Positions 27,098 through 35,397 of a stretch of 64,000 nt of DNA are shown here, piece by piece. This DNA comes from Halorientalis sp. LT38 (GTDB lineage: Archaea > Halobacteriota > Halobacteria > Halobacteriales > Haloarculaceae). The stretch covers positions 372,001-436,000 of the forward strand of contig NZ_JAYEZN010000001.1 of assembly GCF_037031225.1 (NCBI RefSeq), read 5' to 3'. The notes below the pieces were generated by a model. The model did not search any database and had not been told where the DNA came from. It saw only the letters and a program-made list of their open reading frames with translations. Within the stretch, counting starts at the first letter, position 1, and each line of letters opens with the position of its first letter. The position numbers and the translations under genes are program-made.

Positions 27098-27961
27098 ATG
27101 CGCGAATTCGACGAGATCGAGACCTGGGGCGTCGTCGGCGCGGGAACCATGGGCCACGGCATCGCACAGGCGGCGGCCACAAGCGGCTACGACGTCGTCA
27201 TGCGCGACGTCGAGGACGACCTCGTCCAGCAGGGACTGGAAGGCATCGAGTCCAGCCTCTCCCGGTTCGAGGAGAAGGGCAAATTCTCCAGCGAGGAGGC
27301 CGAGGCCGCACGGAACCGCGTGACCGGCACCACCGACCTCGCGGACCTCGCGGAGTGTGATTTCGTCGTCGAGGCCATCGTCGAGAACATGGACATCAAA
27401 CGGGACGTGTTCGCGGACCTGGACGACACAGTTCCGGAGGACGTGGTGCTGGCCACCAACACCAGCACCCTCTCGATCACCTCCATCGCGAGCGCGACCG
27501 AGCGCGCGGACCTGATCGTCGGTCTGCACTTCATGAACCCCGTCCCGCTGATGGAGGGCGTCGAGGTCGTCGTCGGCGAGCGGACCAGCGAGGAGACGGT
27601 CCAGCTGGCCCACGACCTGGCCGAAGACGTGGGCAAGACCACCTGGGAGTCAGACGATAAGCCCGGGTTCGTCACGAACCGCGTCCTGATGCCCTGGATC
27701 GCAGAGGGCATCCGGGCCTTCGACGAGGGCGTCGCCGACAAGGCCGACATGGACCGCGGGATGAAACTCGGCACGAACGTCCCGATGGGCCCGCTCGAAC
27801 TCGCCGACCACATCGGCCTGGACATCTGTCTGGACGCGATGGAGACGCTCCACGTGGAACTCGGCGACCGCTACCAGCCCCCCTACCTCCTCAAGCGGAA
27901 GGTCGAGGCCGGCGACCTCGGCAAGAAATCGGGGAAGGGATTCTACGACTACGAGGAATAG
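27098..27961 (+). CDS. hbd: 3-hydroxyacyl-CoA dehydrogenase
   Basis: 287 aa, single-function size. It has the NAD-binding GVVGAGTMGHGIAQAAA motif near residue 11, the catalytic-dyad His in IVGLHFMNPVP (about residue 140) and the C-terminal helical domain (GPLELADHIGLDICLDAMETL). It oxidises 3-hydroxyacyl-CoA to 3-ketoacyl-CoA with NAD and fits fatty-acid or 3-hydroxybutyryl-CoA metabolism. It is divergent from the aldolase operon, with a 162-nt gap. Confidence 0.94.
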   Translation: MREFDEIETWGVVGAGTMGHGIAQAAATSGYDVVMRDVEDDLVQQGLEGIESSLSRFEEKGKFSSEEAEAARNRVTGTTDLADLAECDFVVEAIVENMDIKRDVFADLDDTVPEDVVLATNTSTLSITSIASATERADLIVGLHFMNPVPLMEGVEVVVGERTSEETVQLAHDLAEDVGKTTWESDDKPGFVTNRVLMPWIAEGIRAFDEGVADKADMDRGMKLGTNVPMGPLELADHIGLDICLDAMETLHVELGDRYQPPYLLKRKVEAGDLGKKSGKGFYDYEE

Positions 27962-27988
27962 GACGCGCCGAAACTTTTTGTTTCCGAG

Positions 27989-28006
27989 TACACGTACATA
28001 CACGTA
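27989..28006 (+). promoter_or_regulatory. direct repeat TACACGTA x2 overlapping the vapB start
   Basis: TACACGTA at 27989-27996 and again at 27999-28006, ten nt apart (one helical turn). The second copy ends in the first base of the vapB ATG. Repeats this close to the start suggest that VapB or the VapBC complex binds here for autoregulation. The central ACGT is itself palindromic. Confidence 0.5.
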
Positions 28007-28254
28007 TGGGGACGAAGACGATCTCGCTCGCCGACGACGCGTACGAGCGCCTGAAGGCGGAAAAACGAGAGGACGAGAGCTTTAGCGACGTAGTCCGGCG
28101 GCTGACCGAAGGCGTCGAACTGGCCGAGTACTACGGTGTACTCGACGGGGAGACGGGTGAAGAACTCGCGGACGTCGTCGAATCGAGGCGAACGGAGCGC
28201 TCGGCGGAACACGACGACCGGGTCCGCGACGTCGCCGAGCAGTTCGACGGATGA
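28006..28254 (+). CDS. vapB: antitoxin VapB (ribbon-helix-helix type)
   Basis: 82 aa. The N-terminus (MGTKTISLADDAYERLKAEKREDESFSDVV) matches VapB antitoxins of the archaeal DUF217/CopG-like class, with a DNA-binding ribbon-helix-helix fold. The acidic C-terminus is where VapC is neutralised. It overlaps the toxin gene by ATGA, the usual order antitoxin then toxin. Confidence 0.88.
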   Translation: MGTKTISLADDAYERLKAEKREDESFSDVVRRLTEGVELAEYYGVLDGETGEELADVVESRRTERSAEHDDRVRDVAEQFDG

Positions 28255-28640
28255 TTCTCGATACGTCGTTTCTCGTCGACGTGTTGCGGGGGGAGGAGGG
28301 AATCGACGAACTGCTGCAAACCGTCGACCGGAGTGGGCCGGCTCAGGTCAGTTCAGTCACGATCATGGAACTCTGGGAGGGGATTCACCTCGCTGATTCG
28401 TCAGGTGAGGAAAAACAGGTCGTCAGAGAGCTCCTGGAAGGGGTACACGAACTCCCGTTCGATCGCGAGTGTGCGATGGAGGCGGGTGCTATCAGCGCGG
28501 GTCTCCGACAGTCCGGACAGCAAATCGAAACCGCCGACGTGCAGATCGGTGCGGCCGCCCGTGTTTACGACGTCCCGGTCGTTACGAACAACGCCGATCA
28601 CTTCGAGCGCATCGACGGCATCGAAGTGGTTCCTTACTGA
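28251..28640 (+). CDS. vapC: toxin VapC (PIN-domain ribonuclease)
   Basis: 129 aa. The PIN acidic residues are present: Asp in MILDTSFLVDVL, Glu in VTIMELWEGI, Asp in IETADVQIGA and Asp in NNADHFERI. Such toxins cleave RNA (often tRNA) when not bound by VapB. All catalytic positions are intact, so the toxin looks functional. It ends eight nt before the stop of the convergent regulator gene. Confidence 0.92.
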   Translation: MILDTSFLVDVLRGEEGIDELLQTVDRSGPAQVSSVTIMELWEGIHLADSSGEEKQVVRELLEGVHELPFDRECAMEAGAISAGLRQSGQQIETADVQIGAAARVYDVPVVTNNADHFERIDGIEVVPY

Positions 28641-28648
28641 CGGAGAAA

Positions 28649-29131
28649 TTACCCCTCGTCCAGCGCCCGTTCCAGCGATTTCACGTCCGCCAGCAGGGAC
28701 TCGAACTCCTCGCTCACGTCCGCGCGGTCGCCGAACTGCAGTTCTGCGCGTTCCCTGAGTTCCACGGCGTCGCGCTCCAGGTCCTCGACCTGTGCCTGCA
28801 ACTCGTCACGGCGTTCCAACAACTCCGCGACCTGCGCCGCCAGTTCGTCGAGATCCGCCTCCCCCACGAGATCGTACTCGTCGTAGAGGCCGGAGCCGAT
28901 GGCGCCGTGGCCGGAGCCGGTCACTTCGTAGACGGTCCCTCCGTCGACTTCCGTCTCGGTGACGAGTCCGAGCGTCGAGAGCTGCTGACACCGGTTCGCG
29001 ACGCGCTCGCGGTCCAGTCCGGTCGCGTCGACGAGCGCGTCCAGCCCGGCCCCGTCGCGTTCGTCGATCGCGCGCAACGCCGTGACGGCGGCCCAGTCCA
29101 GCACGTCCGAGAGCTCCGAGATCGTCGGCAT
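28649..29131 (-). CDS. winged-helix transcriptional regulator with coiled-coil tail
   Basis: 160 aa. The N-terminal half forms a winged helix (VLDWAAVTALRAIDERDGAGLDALVDATGLDRERVANRC, split over helices 1-3, wing TVYEVTGSG). The C-terminal half is a long amphipathic coiled coil (LAAQVAELLERRDELQAQVEDL), expected to dimerise. No ligand-binding domain is visible. It is close to the ModE-like gene (32 nt) on the same strand, so the two may be co-transcribed. Target unknown. Confidence 0.75.
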   Translation of the reverse strand: MPTISELSDVLDWAAVTALRAIDERDGAGLDALVDATGLDRERVANRCQQLSTLGLVTETEVDGGTVYEVTGSGHGAIGSGLYDEYDLVGEADLDELAAQVAELLERRDELQAQVEDLERDAVELRERAELQFGDRADVSEEFESLLADVKSLERALDEG

Positions 29132-29163
29132 ACCTCCGGGGAGTCGGCCCGGCGGGGTAAGCG

Positions 29164-29862
29164 TTAATATCGCCCGTCTCGCGCCACGGCGCGGGTGGCG
29201 GTCGCCTTGAACGTCGAGACGACAGCGGTTCCGGGCGCCAGAGCCAGGCGCTCTACGCTCTCCGCGGTCACGAGCGCGGTGAGGGAGACGTCCGGATCGA
29301 CGGCGATCGCGACGCGTGCGAGCGTCTCCCCGCGGTCGACCGATTCGACAGTTCCGTCGAACCGGTTGCGAGCGCTCGTGCCGCCCGGTTCGGGAGCCTC
29401 GGTTGGTCGGTTCAGCGTCACCGCGTCCGCCCGGATCGTGACGGCGACGTCGGTGCAGTCGGGGGGCGTCACAGCCCGGATTCTCCCGGCAGGGGTCTCG
29501 ACGGTGGCGAGTTCCCCGTCGCGTTCGACGACCGTCCCGGAGACGACCGTGCGCTCGGCCTCGGCCACGCCGGCGAACTCGGCCCGGAGGCGGTCGAACG
29601 TCGCCAGCAACTCCCGCGCCCGGTCGGTGAGTTCGCTCCCGCCCCCGCCACCACCGCCGCGACTGCGTTCGACCAGCGGGCCGAACGCCTCCTCCAGTTC
29701 GACGACGCGGCGCTGGGCGTGCGCGTAGGAGCGGTCCAGCCGATCGGCGGCGGCGTTCAGCGATCCGTGCTCGGCGATAGCCGCCAGCAACTCCCGGTCC
29801 CGGCGCCCCAGTGCGACCCCCTCGCGACCGAGTTGCACGTCGAAGTCCGGGGAGACGTCCAT
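29164..29862 (-). CDS. ModE-like molybdate/tungstate-responsive regulator with TOBE domains
   Basis: 232 aa. An N-terminal LysR-like HTH (LLAAIAEHGSLNAAADRLDRSYAHAQRRV) of the ModE type is followed by a glycine-rich segment and by a predicted pair of TOBE/Mop-like oxyanion-binding motifs (SGTVVERDGELATVETPAG and FDGTVESVDRGETLARVAIA). It is divergent from the molybdate/tungstate transporter operon with a 67-nt intergenic region, which argues that it controls that operon. Confidence 0.85.
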   Translation of the reverse strand: MDVSPDFDVQLGREGVALGRRDRELLAAIAEHGSLNAAADRLDRSYAHAQRRVVELEEAFGPLVERSRGGGGGGGSELTDRARELLATFDRLRAEFAGVAEAERTVVSGTVVERDGELATVETPAGRIRAVTPPDCTDVAVTIRADAVTLNRPTEAPEPGGTSARNRFDGTVESVDRGETLARVAIAVDPDVSLTALVTAESVERLALAPGTAVVSTFKATATRAVARDGRY

Positions 29863-29892
29863 ACTCCGTGATTACCGAGCGCTGACAAAACT

Positions 29893-29925
29893 GTTATGTC
29901 AAGGGCCACACAACGGCGTTATATC
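29893..29925. promoter_or_regulatory. repeated GTTATRTC motif between the ModE-like gene and wtpA
   Basis: GTTATGTC (29893-29900) and GTTATATC (29918-29925) are near-identical octamers 25 nt apart in the 67-nt divergent gap. The second one ends four nt before the wtpA ATG. They are candidates for binding by the ModE-like protein, or for promoter elements of the two genes. Confidence 0.4.
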
Positions 29926-29929
29926 GACT

Positions 29930-30979
29930 ATGGCACAACGAAGCGGAACGCCCGACGGGGCGGGGTCGACGGAGCGGACACGTCGGGGATTCCTCGCGTC
30001 GGCGGGGGCGACTGGGGCGGCCGCCCTGGCCGGGTGCATCGGCGGCGGGAGCGGCAGCAGCGACTCGCCCGGGTCGCTGCTGGCCTTCCACGCGGGCAGC
30101 CTCGCACCGCCGTTCGGCACGGTCGAGTCGCAGTTCGAATCGGAGACGGGCATCGACGTGACCAGAGAGGCGAAGGGGTCGGTCGCCTCGACCAAGAAGA
30201 TCACCGAACAGGGACGGCGGGCCGACGTACTGGGGGTGTCCGACTTCCGGCTCATCCGCGACAGCGTTCTGGGTGAGTACGGCGAGTGGCTCATCGTGTT
30301 CACCACCAACGCCATGTCGATCCAGTACCGGCCGGACTCGCCCGGAGCTGACGAGATCGGCGAGGACAACTGGTGGGACGTCCTCTCCCGCGACGACGTG
30401 ACCATCGGGCACAGCGATCCGGCCGTCGACCCGGGTGGCTACCGGGCCGTGATGGCACAGCAACTCGGGGCCGAGGAGTTCGAGGGGAGCCGGCTCTACG
30501 ACGACGCGACCTACCGAGAGCTACGCGAGAACTCCACGGTGCCCACGGGGACGGAGACGAATCTGGAGGGGCAACTGAAAAGCGGCGAACTCGACTACGT
30601 GTTCTACTACCAGTCGATCAGTTCCTCCTCGGACCTGCCGTACGTCGACCTCCAGCCACAGGTCGACCTCTCGAAGGCGACCACGAAGTACGCCGAACAC
30701 TACGCGAAGGCGGAAGTCGAGACGGGAGACGCGACGTACGTCGGCGCCCCGATCGCCTACGGGATGACGGTTCCAGGTGTCGCCCGGAATCCCGAGAACG
30801 GCGCGCGGTGGGTCGAGTACATGATCACCGAACCCGGCAAGCAGGTCCTGCGGGATCAGGGGCTTCAGCCGGTCGAGACGCCCACGGTCAACGCCGGTGG
30901 AGAGAGCAGCGTACCGGAGCGAGTGATGCGACACGCCGAGGCCAGAGAGAACCTCGGCCCGCTCCGCCTGGACGAGTGA
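29930..30979 (+). CDS. wtpA: molybdate/tungstate ABC transporter substrate-binding lipoprotein
   Basis: 349 aa. A Tat signal with twin arginines (TRRGFLASAGATGAAALAGC) ends in a lipobox Cys, so the protein is a surface lipoprotein. The mature part has the WtpA/ModA pattern: SLLAFHAGSLAPPF, REAKGSVASTKKI, IGHSDPAVDPGGYRAVMA, LKSGELDYVFYYQS, GAPIAYGMTV. WtpA binds tungstate or molybdate by six oxygen ligands. It is first in the wtpABC-like operon (44 nt to the permease). Confidence 0.93.
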   Translation: MAQRSGTPDGAGSTERTRRGFLASAGATGAAALAGCIGGGSGSSDSPGSLLAFHAGSLAPPFGTVESQFESETGIDVTREAKGSVASTKKITEQGRRADVLGVSDFRLIRDSVLGEYGEWLIVFTTNAMSIQYRPDSPGADEIGEDNWWDVLSRDDVTIGHSDPAVDPGGYRAVMAQQLGAEEFEGSRLYDDATYRELRENSTVPTGTETNLEGQLKSGELDYVFYYQSISSSSDLPYVDLQPQVDLSKATTKYAEHYAKAEVETGDATYVGAPIAYGMTVPGVARNPENGARWVEYMITEPGKQVLRDQGLQPVETPTVNAGGESSVPERVMRHAEARENLGPLRLDE

Positions 30980-31023
30980 CCGAGCGGAAGGCTCAGTAGG
31001 CTCCCACCGGGACCCCCATCAAG

Positions 31024-32001
31024 ATGGCCACACGAACGACACCGCTCCCGCTCGACGCGCTCGGCCGGGGGTCTGTCGCCATGGCGGTCGTCGCCGTCCA
31101 GGCGGTCGCGTTCGCCGCCGCCTACTCGATGGGCCGCCCCACCCTCTACGCCGGCTTCATCGTCGTGAGCGCCGCGGCCCTCGGGTTCGCGTCCCGCCGC
31201 GGACTCTTCGGCGTCGCGATGGCCACGCTCGGGAGCGTCCTGCTGGTCGCGCTCGGCCTCCCGATCCTCCTATTTGCGGCCCGGCAGTCGCCGTCGCTGA
31301 TCGCCGAGAAAGCCACGGACCCGGGCGTCCACCGGGTGCTGTATCTCGGCGTCTACGCGCCGCTTTTGGCCGCCCTCGCGAGCCTCGCGTTCGGCGTGCC
31401 GCTGGCCTATCACCTCTCGCGGGGCTTCGCCGGACAACCGCTGGTCGAGAGTCTGGTCGACCTCCCGCTGGTCGTCCCGCACAGCGTCGCCGGCATCATC
31501 ATCCTCTTCGGCTTCGGTCGCGGCGGCGCGTTCCCGTCGCTGTCGGTGCTGGGAACTATCCCGGGGATGGTGCTGGCGCTCACGTTCGTCAGCGCGCCCT
31601 ACGCGGTCAACGCCGCTCGGGAGGCCTTCGAGTCGGTCGACGACCGCCTGGAGTACGCCGCCCGGATCCACGGTGCGAGTCCCTGGCAGGCCTTCAGACG
31701 TGTGACCGGCCCACTCGCGGTTCGGGGCATGGTAACCGGCGGCGTCCTCGCGTGGGCCCGTGCAGTCTCCGAGTTCGGGGCCGTCGCCGTCGTCGCCTAC
31801 AGCGTCGAGTTCTTCTATCCGCCGGCGGGCGAGCCGGTGATCGCCCAGCACGCTCCGGTGTTCGTCTACAACACCTATCTGCAGGGCGGCCTCGACGAGG
31901 CCGGGGCCGTCGCTGCGATCTTGCTGGCCGTCTCCGCGGGCATCTTCCTCCTGGTGCGCTGGCTGACTGCCGACGCGACGACGACACAGGGGGTGGCATG
32001 A
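31024..32001 (+). CDS. wtpB: molybdate/tungstate ABC transporter permease
   Basis: 325 aa. It has an extra N-terminal part with about three helices (residues 15-85) before the ModB/WtpB core. The core motifs are LAYHLSRGFAGQPLVESLVDLPLVVPHSVAG and the EAA loop AARIHGASPWQAFRRVTGPLAVRGM. It forms the membrane channel with the ATPase. Its TGA overlaps the ATG of the ATPase gene (ATGA). Confidence 0.93.
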   Translation: MATRTTPLPLDALGRGSVAMAVVAVQAVAFAAAYSMGRPTLYAGFIVVSAAALGFASRRGLFGVAMATLGSVLLVALGLPILLFAARQSPSLIAEKATDPGVHRVLYLGVYAPLLAALASLAFGVPLAYHLSRGFAGQPLVESLVDLPLVVPHSVAGIIILFGFGRGGAFPSLSVLGTIPGMVLALTFVSAPYAVNAAREAFESVDDRLEYAARIHGASPWQAFRRVTGPLAVRGMVTGGVLAWARAVSEFGAVAVVAYSVEFFYPPAGEPVIAQHAPVFVYNTYLQGGLDEAGAVAAILLAVSAGIFLLVRWLTADATTTQGVA

Positions 32002-32981
32002 CGCTCGAAGTCGACGTCGAGGCGACGTTCTCGGCCGACGGAGCCGACGCCTTCCACGTCGCCGCGGACTTCGCCGTCAGGGAGGGCGAGACAGTCGTGA
32101 TCCTCGGCCCGAGCGGCAGTGGGAAAACGCTCCTGCTGGAGACGATCGCGGGCTTTCACGACCACGAGGGGACCGTCAGTCAGGGCGAGACCGCACTCTC
32201 CGACCGCCCGCCCGAGGACAGAGACTTCGGGTTCGTGTTCCAGGATTACGCGCTCTTCCCGCACGTTACCGTCCTCGACAACGTCGCCTTCGGCCAGCGA
32301 TACCGGGACGTGGCGGTGGGTGCCGGAACCCTCCTCTCGGACCTCGGCGTGGCCGACCTGGCCGACCGCTATCCGCCGACCCTCTCAGGCGGCGAGGCCC
32401 AGCGCGTGGCGCTCGCGCGGGCGCTCGCGGTCGACCCCTCGGTCCTCCTGCTGGACGAACCGCTCTCGTCGCTGGACGTCCCCACCCGTCAGTCGCTCCG
32501 GGACGATCTGCAGGACCTGCTCGCCGACGTGACGTCGATCTACGTGACCCACGACCGCACGACGGCGCGGGCGCTGGCCGACCGGATCGTCGTGATGAAC
32601 GACGGCGCGGTAGTCCAGACCGGCACCCCCGAGGAGGTCTTCGAGCGCCCCGCCTCGCCACTCGTGGCGCGCTTCACGGGAAGCAACTGCATCCCCCTCG
32701 CCGCGCTCGGGGATCGAGCCGACCGATTCCGGTCGGGTGAGGGAGCTTCCGGGGCGACCCACCTGACGATCCGGCCGGAGAGCGTCGTGCTCGGATCGAC
32801 GGATCCGGACCTCTCCGGGACCGTCGAGCGCGTCACGCGCGAGGAGGCCAGCAACCGCGTGTCCGTCGCGGTCGACGGCCTGAACGAACCGGTCACCGTC
32901 TACAGCGACGATCCGCCGGCCCCCGGGACCGCCGTCGCGCTCGCGTTCCCCCGCGACCGCGTGTCGACCTGTCGGGCGTGA
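31998..32981 (+). CDS. wtpC: molybdate/tungstate ABC transporter ATP-binding protein
   Basis: 327 aa. Walker A is LGPSGSGKTLLLE, the Q-loop is VFQDYALFPH, the signature is LSGGEAQR and Walker B is VLLLDEPLSSLD; the switch is YVTHDRTTA. A C-terminal TOBE/Mop-like segment follows (about residues 250-325), where oxyanion may inhibit transport in ModC/WtpC relatives. It is the last gene of the operon and couples to wtpB through ATGA. Confidence 0.94.
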   Translation: MTLEVDVEATFSADGADAFHVAADFAVREGETVVILGPSGSGKTLLLETIAGFHDHEGTVSQGETALSDRPPEDRDFGFVFQDYALFPHVTVLDNVAFGQRYRDVAVGAGTLLSDLGVADLADRYPPTLSGGEAQRVALARALAVDPSVLLLDEPLSSLDVPTRQSLRDDLQDLLADVTSIYVTHDRTTARALADRIVVMNDGAVVQTGTPEEVFERPASPLVARFTGSNCIPLAALGDRADRFRSGEGASGATHLTIRPESVVLGSTDPDLSGTVERVTREEASNRVSVAVDGLNEPVTVYSDDPPAPGTAVALAFPRDRVSTCRA

Positions 32982-33098
32982 CAGGCGGTCGGTCGAAGCA
33001 GTCGTCGTATTGGACGGAAGCGGACGCGAGGGACGGCAATAAAAAACACCGCCCCAAGGAGGCCGTATCACCTTCGGGCAGCGGTGAGTCGACATCGT

Positions 33099-34034
33099 AT
33101 GGACTACGAGCGACGAGACGCCGACTTCGAGAGCAACGACACGCGGTGTGCAGCGTGGCTGTACGAACCGACGGACGTCGAAGACCCGCCGGTGATCGTG
33201 ATGGCCCACGGGTTCGGCGGGGAACGCGAGGCGCGCCTCCCGGCCTTCGCCGAGCGGTTCGCCGAGGCCGGTATGGCGGCCCTCCTCTTCGACTACCGCG
33301 GGTTCGGCGACAGCGACGGCGATCCGGCGCACGTCGTCTCGGGGCGGCGCCACGTGGCGGATTACCAGGCTGCCCTCGACCACGTCCGCTCGCTGGACGC
33401 CGTGGACGGCGAGCGCGTGGGCCTGTGGGGCACCTCCTTCAGCGGCGGCCACGTGATCCGGACGGCCGCGCGCGACGGGGACGTCGACGCCGTCGTCGCG
33501 CAGGTGCCGTTCACCGACGGCCTTCGCACGGCCGTCCATCTCGTCAGGCAAGGGGGCCTCGACTACCTTCTCGGAGCCGCGACGGGCATCGCCCGCGAGG
33601 CGGTTCGTACGCTGACGCTGCGGGACCCGCACTACGTGCCCATCGTCGCCGAACCCGACGAGTTCGGCGTGCTGAACACGCCCGATTCGAAATCGGGCTA
33701 CTACTCCCTGATCCCCGACGGTCGGGCCGAGGAGTTCGACAACGAGTGTGCCGCCCGCATCCTCGCGACCGTCGGGCTGTACCGCCCCGTCACCAGTGCG
33801 CCGGACGTGGACTGCCCGGTCTTCGTGGCCGAGGCGACCGAGGACAGCATCATCCCCTCGTCGACGGTCGAGGCGCTGGTCCAGCGACTCGACCGCGTCG
33901 AGTGGGAGCGGTTCCCGGCCGGTCATTTCGATCCCTACACCGGCGATCTCTTCGAGACGGTCGTCACGAGCGAGCGGGACTTCTTCGAGCGTGAGCTGGG
34001 GCGGGCGAAATCGATAAGAAAAGTAAAGGACTGA
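33099..34034 (+). CDS. alpha/beta hydrolase
   Basis: 311 aa from the ATG at 33099; a GTG 15 nt upstream is an alternative. Alpha/beta hydrolase features are VIVMAHGFGGERE (oxyanion), FDYRGFGDSDG, the nucleophile elbow GLWGTSFSGGH (Ser), an acidic residue in AEATEDSIIPSS and the catalytic His in FPAGHFDPYTG. A complete Ser-Asp-His triad is thus visible. It resembles the dienelactone-hydrolase / acetyl-xylan-esterase-type branch, but the substrate is unknown. It precedes the acyl-CoA dehydrogenase by 18 nt and may be co-transcribed with it. Confidence 0.87.
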   Translation: MDYERRDADFESNDTRCAAWLYEPTDVEDPPVIVMAHGFGGEREARLPAFAERFAEAGMAALLFDYRGFGDSDGDPAHVVSGRRHVADYQAALDHVRSLDAVDGERVGLWGTSFSGGHVIRTAARDGDVDAVVAQVPFTDGLRTAVHLVRQGGLDYLLGAATGIAREAVRTLTLRDPHYVPIVAEPDEFGVLNTPDSKSGYYSLIPDGRAEEFDNECAARILATVGLYRPVTSAPDVDCPVFVAEATEDSIIPSSTVEALVQRLDRVEWERFPAGHFDPYTGDLFETVVTSERDFFERELGRAKSIRKVKD

Positions 34035-34052
34035 CTGACCGAACGACGGGGT

Positions 34053-35195
34053 ATGGACTTCAGTCTCTCACAGGAACAGCGCCAGATCAAGGAGATGGTC
34101 TCGGAGTTCGTGGACGAGGAGGTCGTCCCGCGGGCCGCCGAGATCGACAAGGAAGACGAGTTCCCCTGGGACCTGGTCGACGAACTCGCCGACCTCGGAC
34201 TCATGGGCATGCCCTTCCCCGAGGAGTACGGCGGCGCCGGCCTCGACTACCACGCCTACCCGATGGCCCTCGAGGAGATCGCCCGGGGGTCCGGCGGCCT
34301 GGGAACCATCGTCGCCGCCCACATCTCGCTGGCCGGCAACATGATCTACGCGTTCGGGAACGAGGCCCAGAAAGAGGAGTACCTCACGCCGCTGGCCGAG
34401 GGGACGGACATCGGTGCGTTCGCGCTCTCGGAGCCCGGCGCCGGCTCGGACGTGCCCGCGATGGAGACCACCGCGGAGAAAGAGGGCGACGAGTACGTCG
34501 TCAACGGGAACAAGCTCTGGATCTCCAACGGCTCGGTCGCAGACACCGTGACGCTGTTCGCGAAGACCGACCCCGACGCGGGGAACAAGGGCATCTCCTC
34601 CTTCATCGTCCGTCCCGAGGAGGACGACGGCTTCATCGTCGAGGGCACGGAGGACAAACTCGGCGACAAGGGCTGTCCCACCGCCGAGTTGCGCTTCGAC
34701 GAGATGCACATTCCGGAGGACCGGCTGCTCGAAGAGGAGGGCGCCGGCTTCGTCCACGCGCTGAAGACGCTCAACGGCGGCCGCATCACCATCGCGGCCC
34801 GTTCGATCGGGATCGCACAGGCCGCGCTCGACGAGGCGACGGACTACGCCGGCGAGCGCGAGCAGTTCGGCCAGCGCATCGGGGACTTCCAGGCCATCCA
34901 GCACAAGCTCGCGGACATGGACACCAAGACCCGCGCGGCGCGTCTGCTGATGCACGACGCCGCCGACAAGAAGATCCGCGGCGAGAACTTCATCAAGGAG
35001 GCCGCACAGGCCAAGCTCTACGCCTCCGAGGTCAGCCGCGAGGTCGCGAACGAGGGCATCCAGATCCACGGCGGCTACGGCTACACGAAGGACTTCCCGA
35101 TGGAGCGGTTCTACCGCGACGCCAAGCTCAACGAGATCTACGAGGGCACCAGCGAGGTCCTCCGGAACACCATCGGCCAGCAGCTCCTCGACTGA
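34053..35195 (+). CDS. acyl-CoA dehydrogenase
   Basis: 380 aa, full length. ACAD hallmarks are GAFALSEPGAGSDVPAM (FAD-binding), WISNGSVADT, the RSIGIAQAALDEATDYA region, QIHGGYGYTKDFPMERFYRDAK and the likely catalytic Glu in LNEIYEGTSEVLRN. It oxidises acyl-CoA to 2-enoyl-CoA with FAD and electron-transfer flavoprotein. Short-chain or butyryl-type specificity is likely but unproven. Confidence 0.95.
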   Translation: MDFSLSQEQRQIKEMVSEFVDEEVVPRAAEIDKEDEFPWDLVDELADLGLMGMPFPEEYGGAGLDYHAYPMALEEIARGSGGLGTIVAAHISLAGNMIYAFGNEAQKEEYLTPLAEGTDIGAFALSEPGAGSDVPAMETTAEKEGDEYVVNGNKLWISNGSVADTVTLFAKTDPDAGNKGISSFIVRPEEDDGFIVEGTEDKLGDKGCPTAELRFDEMHIPEDRLLEEEGAGFVHALKTLNGGRITIAARSIGIAQAALDEATDYAGEREQFGQRIGDFQAIQHKLADMDTKTRAARLLMHDAADKKIRGENFIKEAAQAKLYASEVSREVANEGIQIHGGYGYTKDFPMERFYRDAKLNEIYEGTSEVLRNTIGQQLLD

Positions 35196-35397
35196 CGAAC
35201 GGACCGCTTGTTTTCGACCCGTTCGGCGCGTAAAAACGCCTTCAGATGCGCACCCAAACCCATTTCTTCGGTCGATCGAACCTGTAACCAACGCCGACAC
35301 ACCCGGGTGGGATCGCGGGTCGAGAGACGCGTCCGAGGAGCGAAAACGCGGGAAGGCCCCGACGGTCACCGCGCGGTGGGGCGTGTCAGGGGGTACG

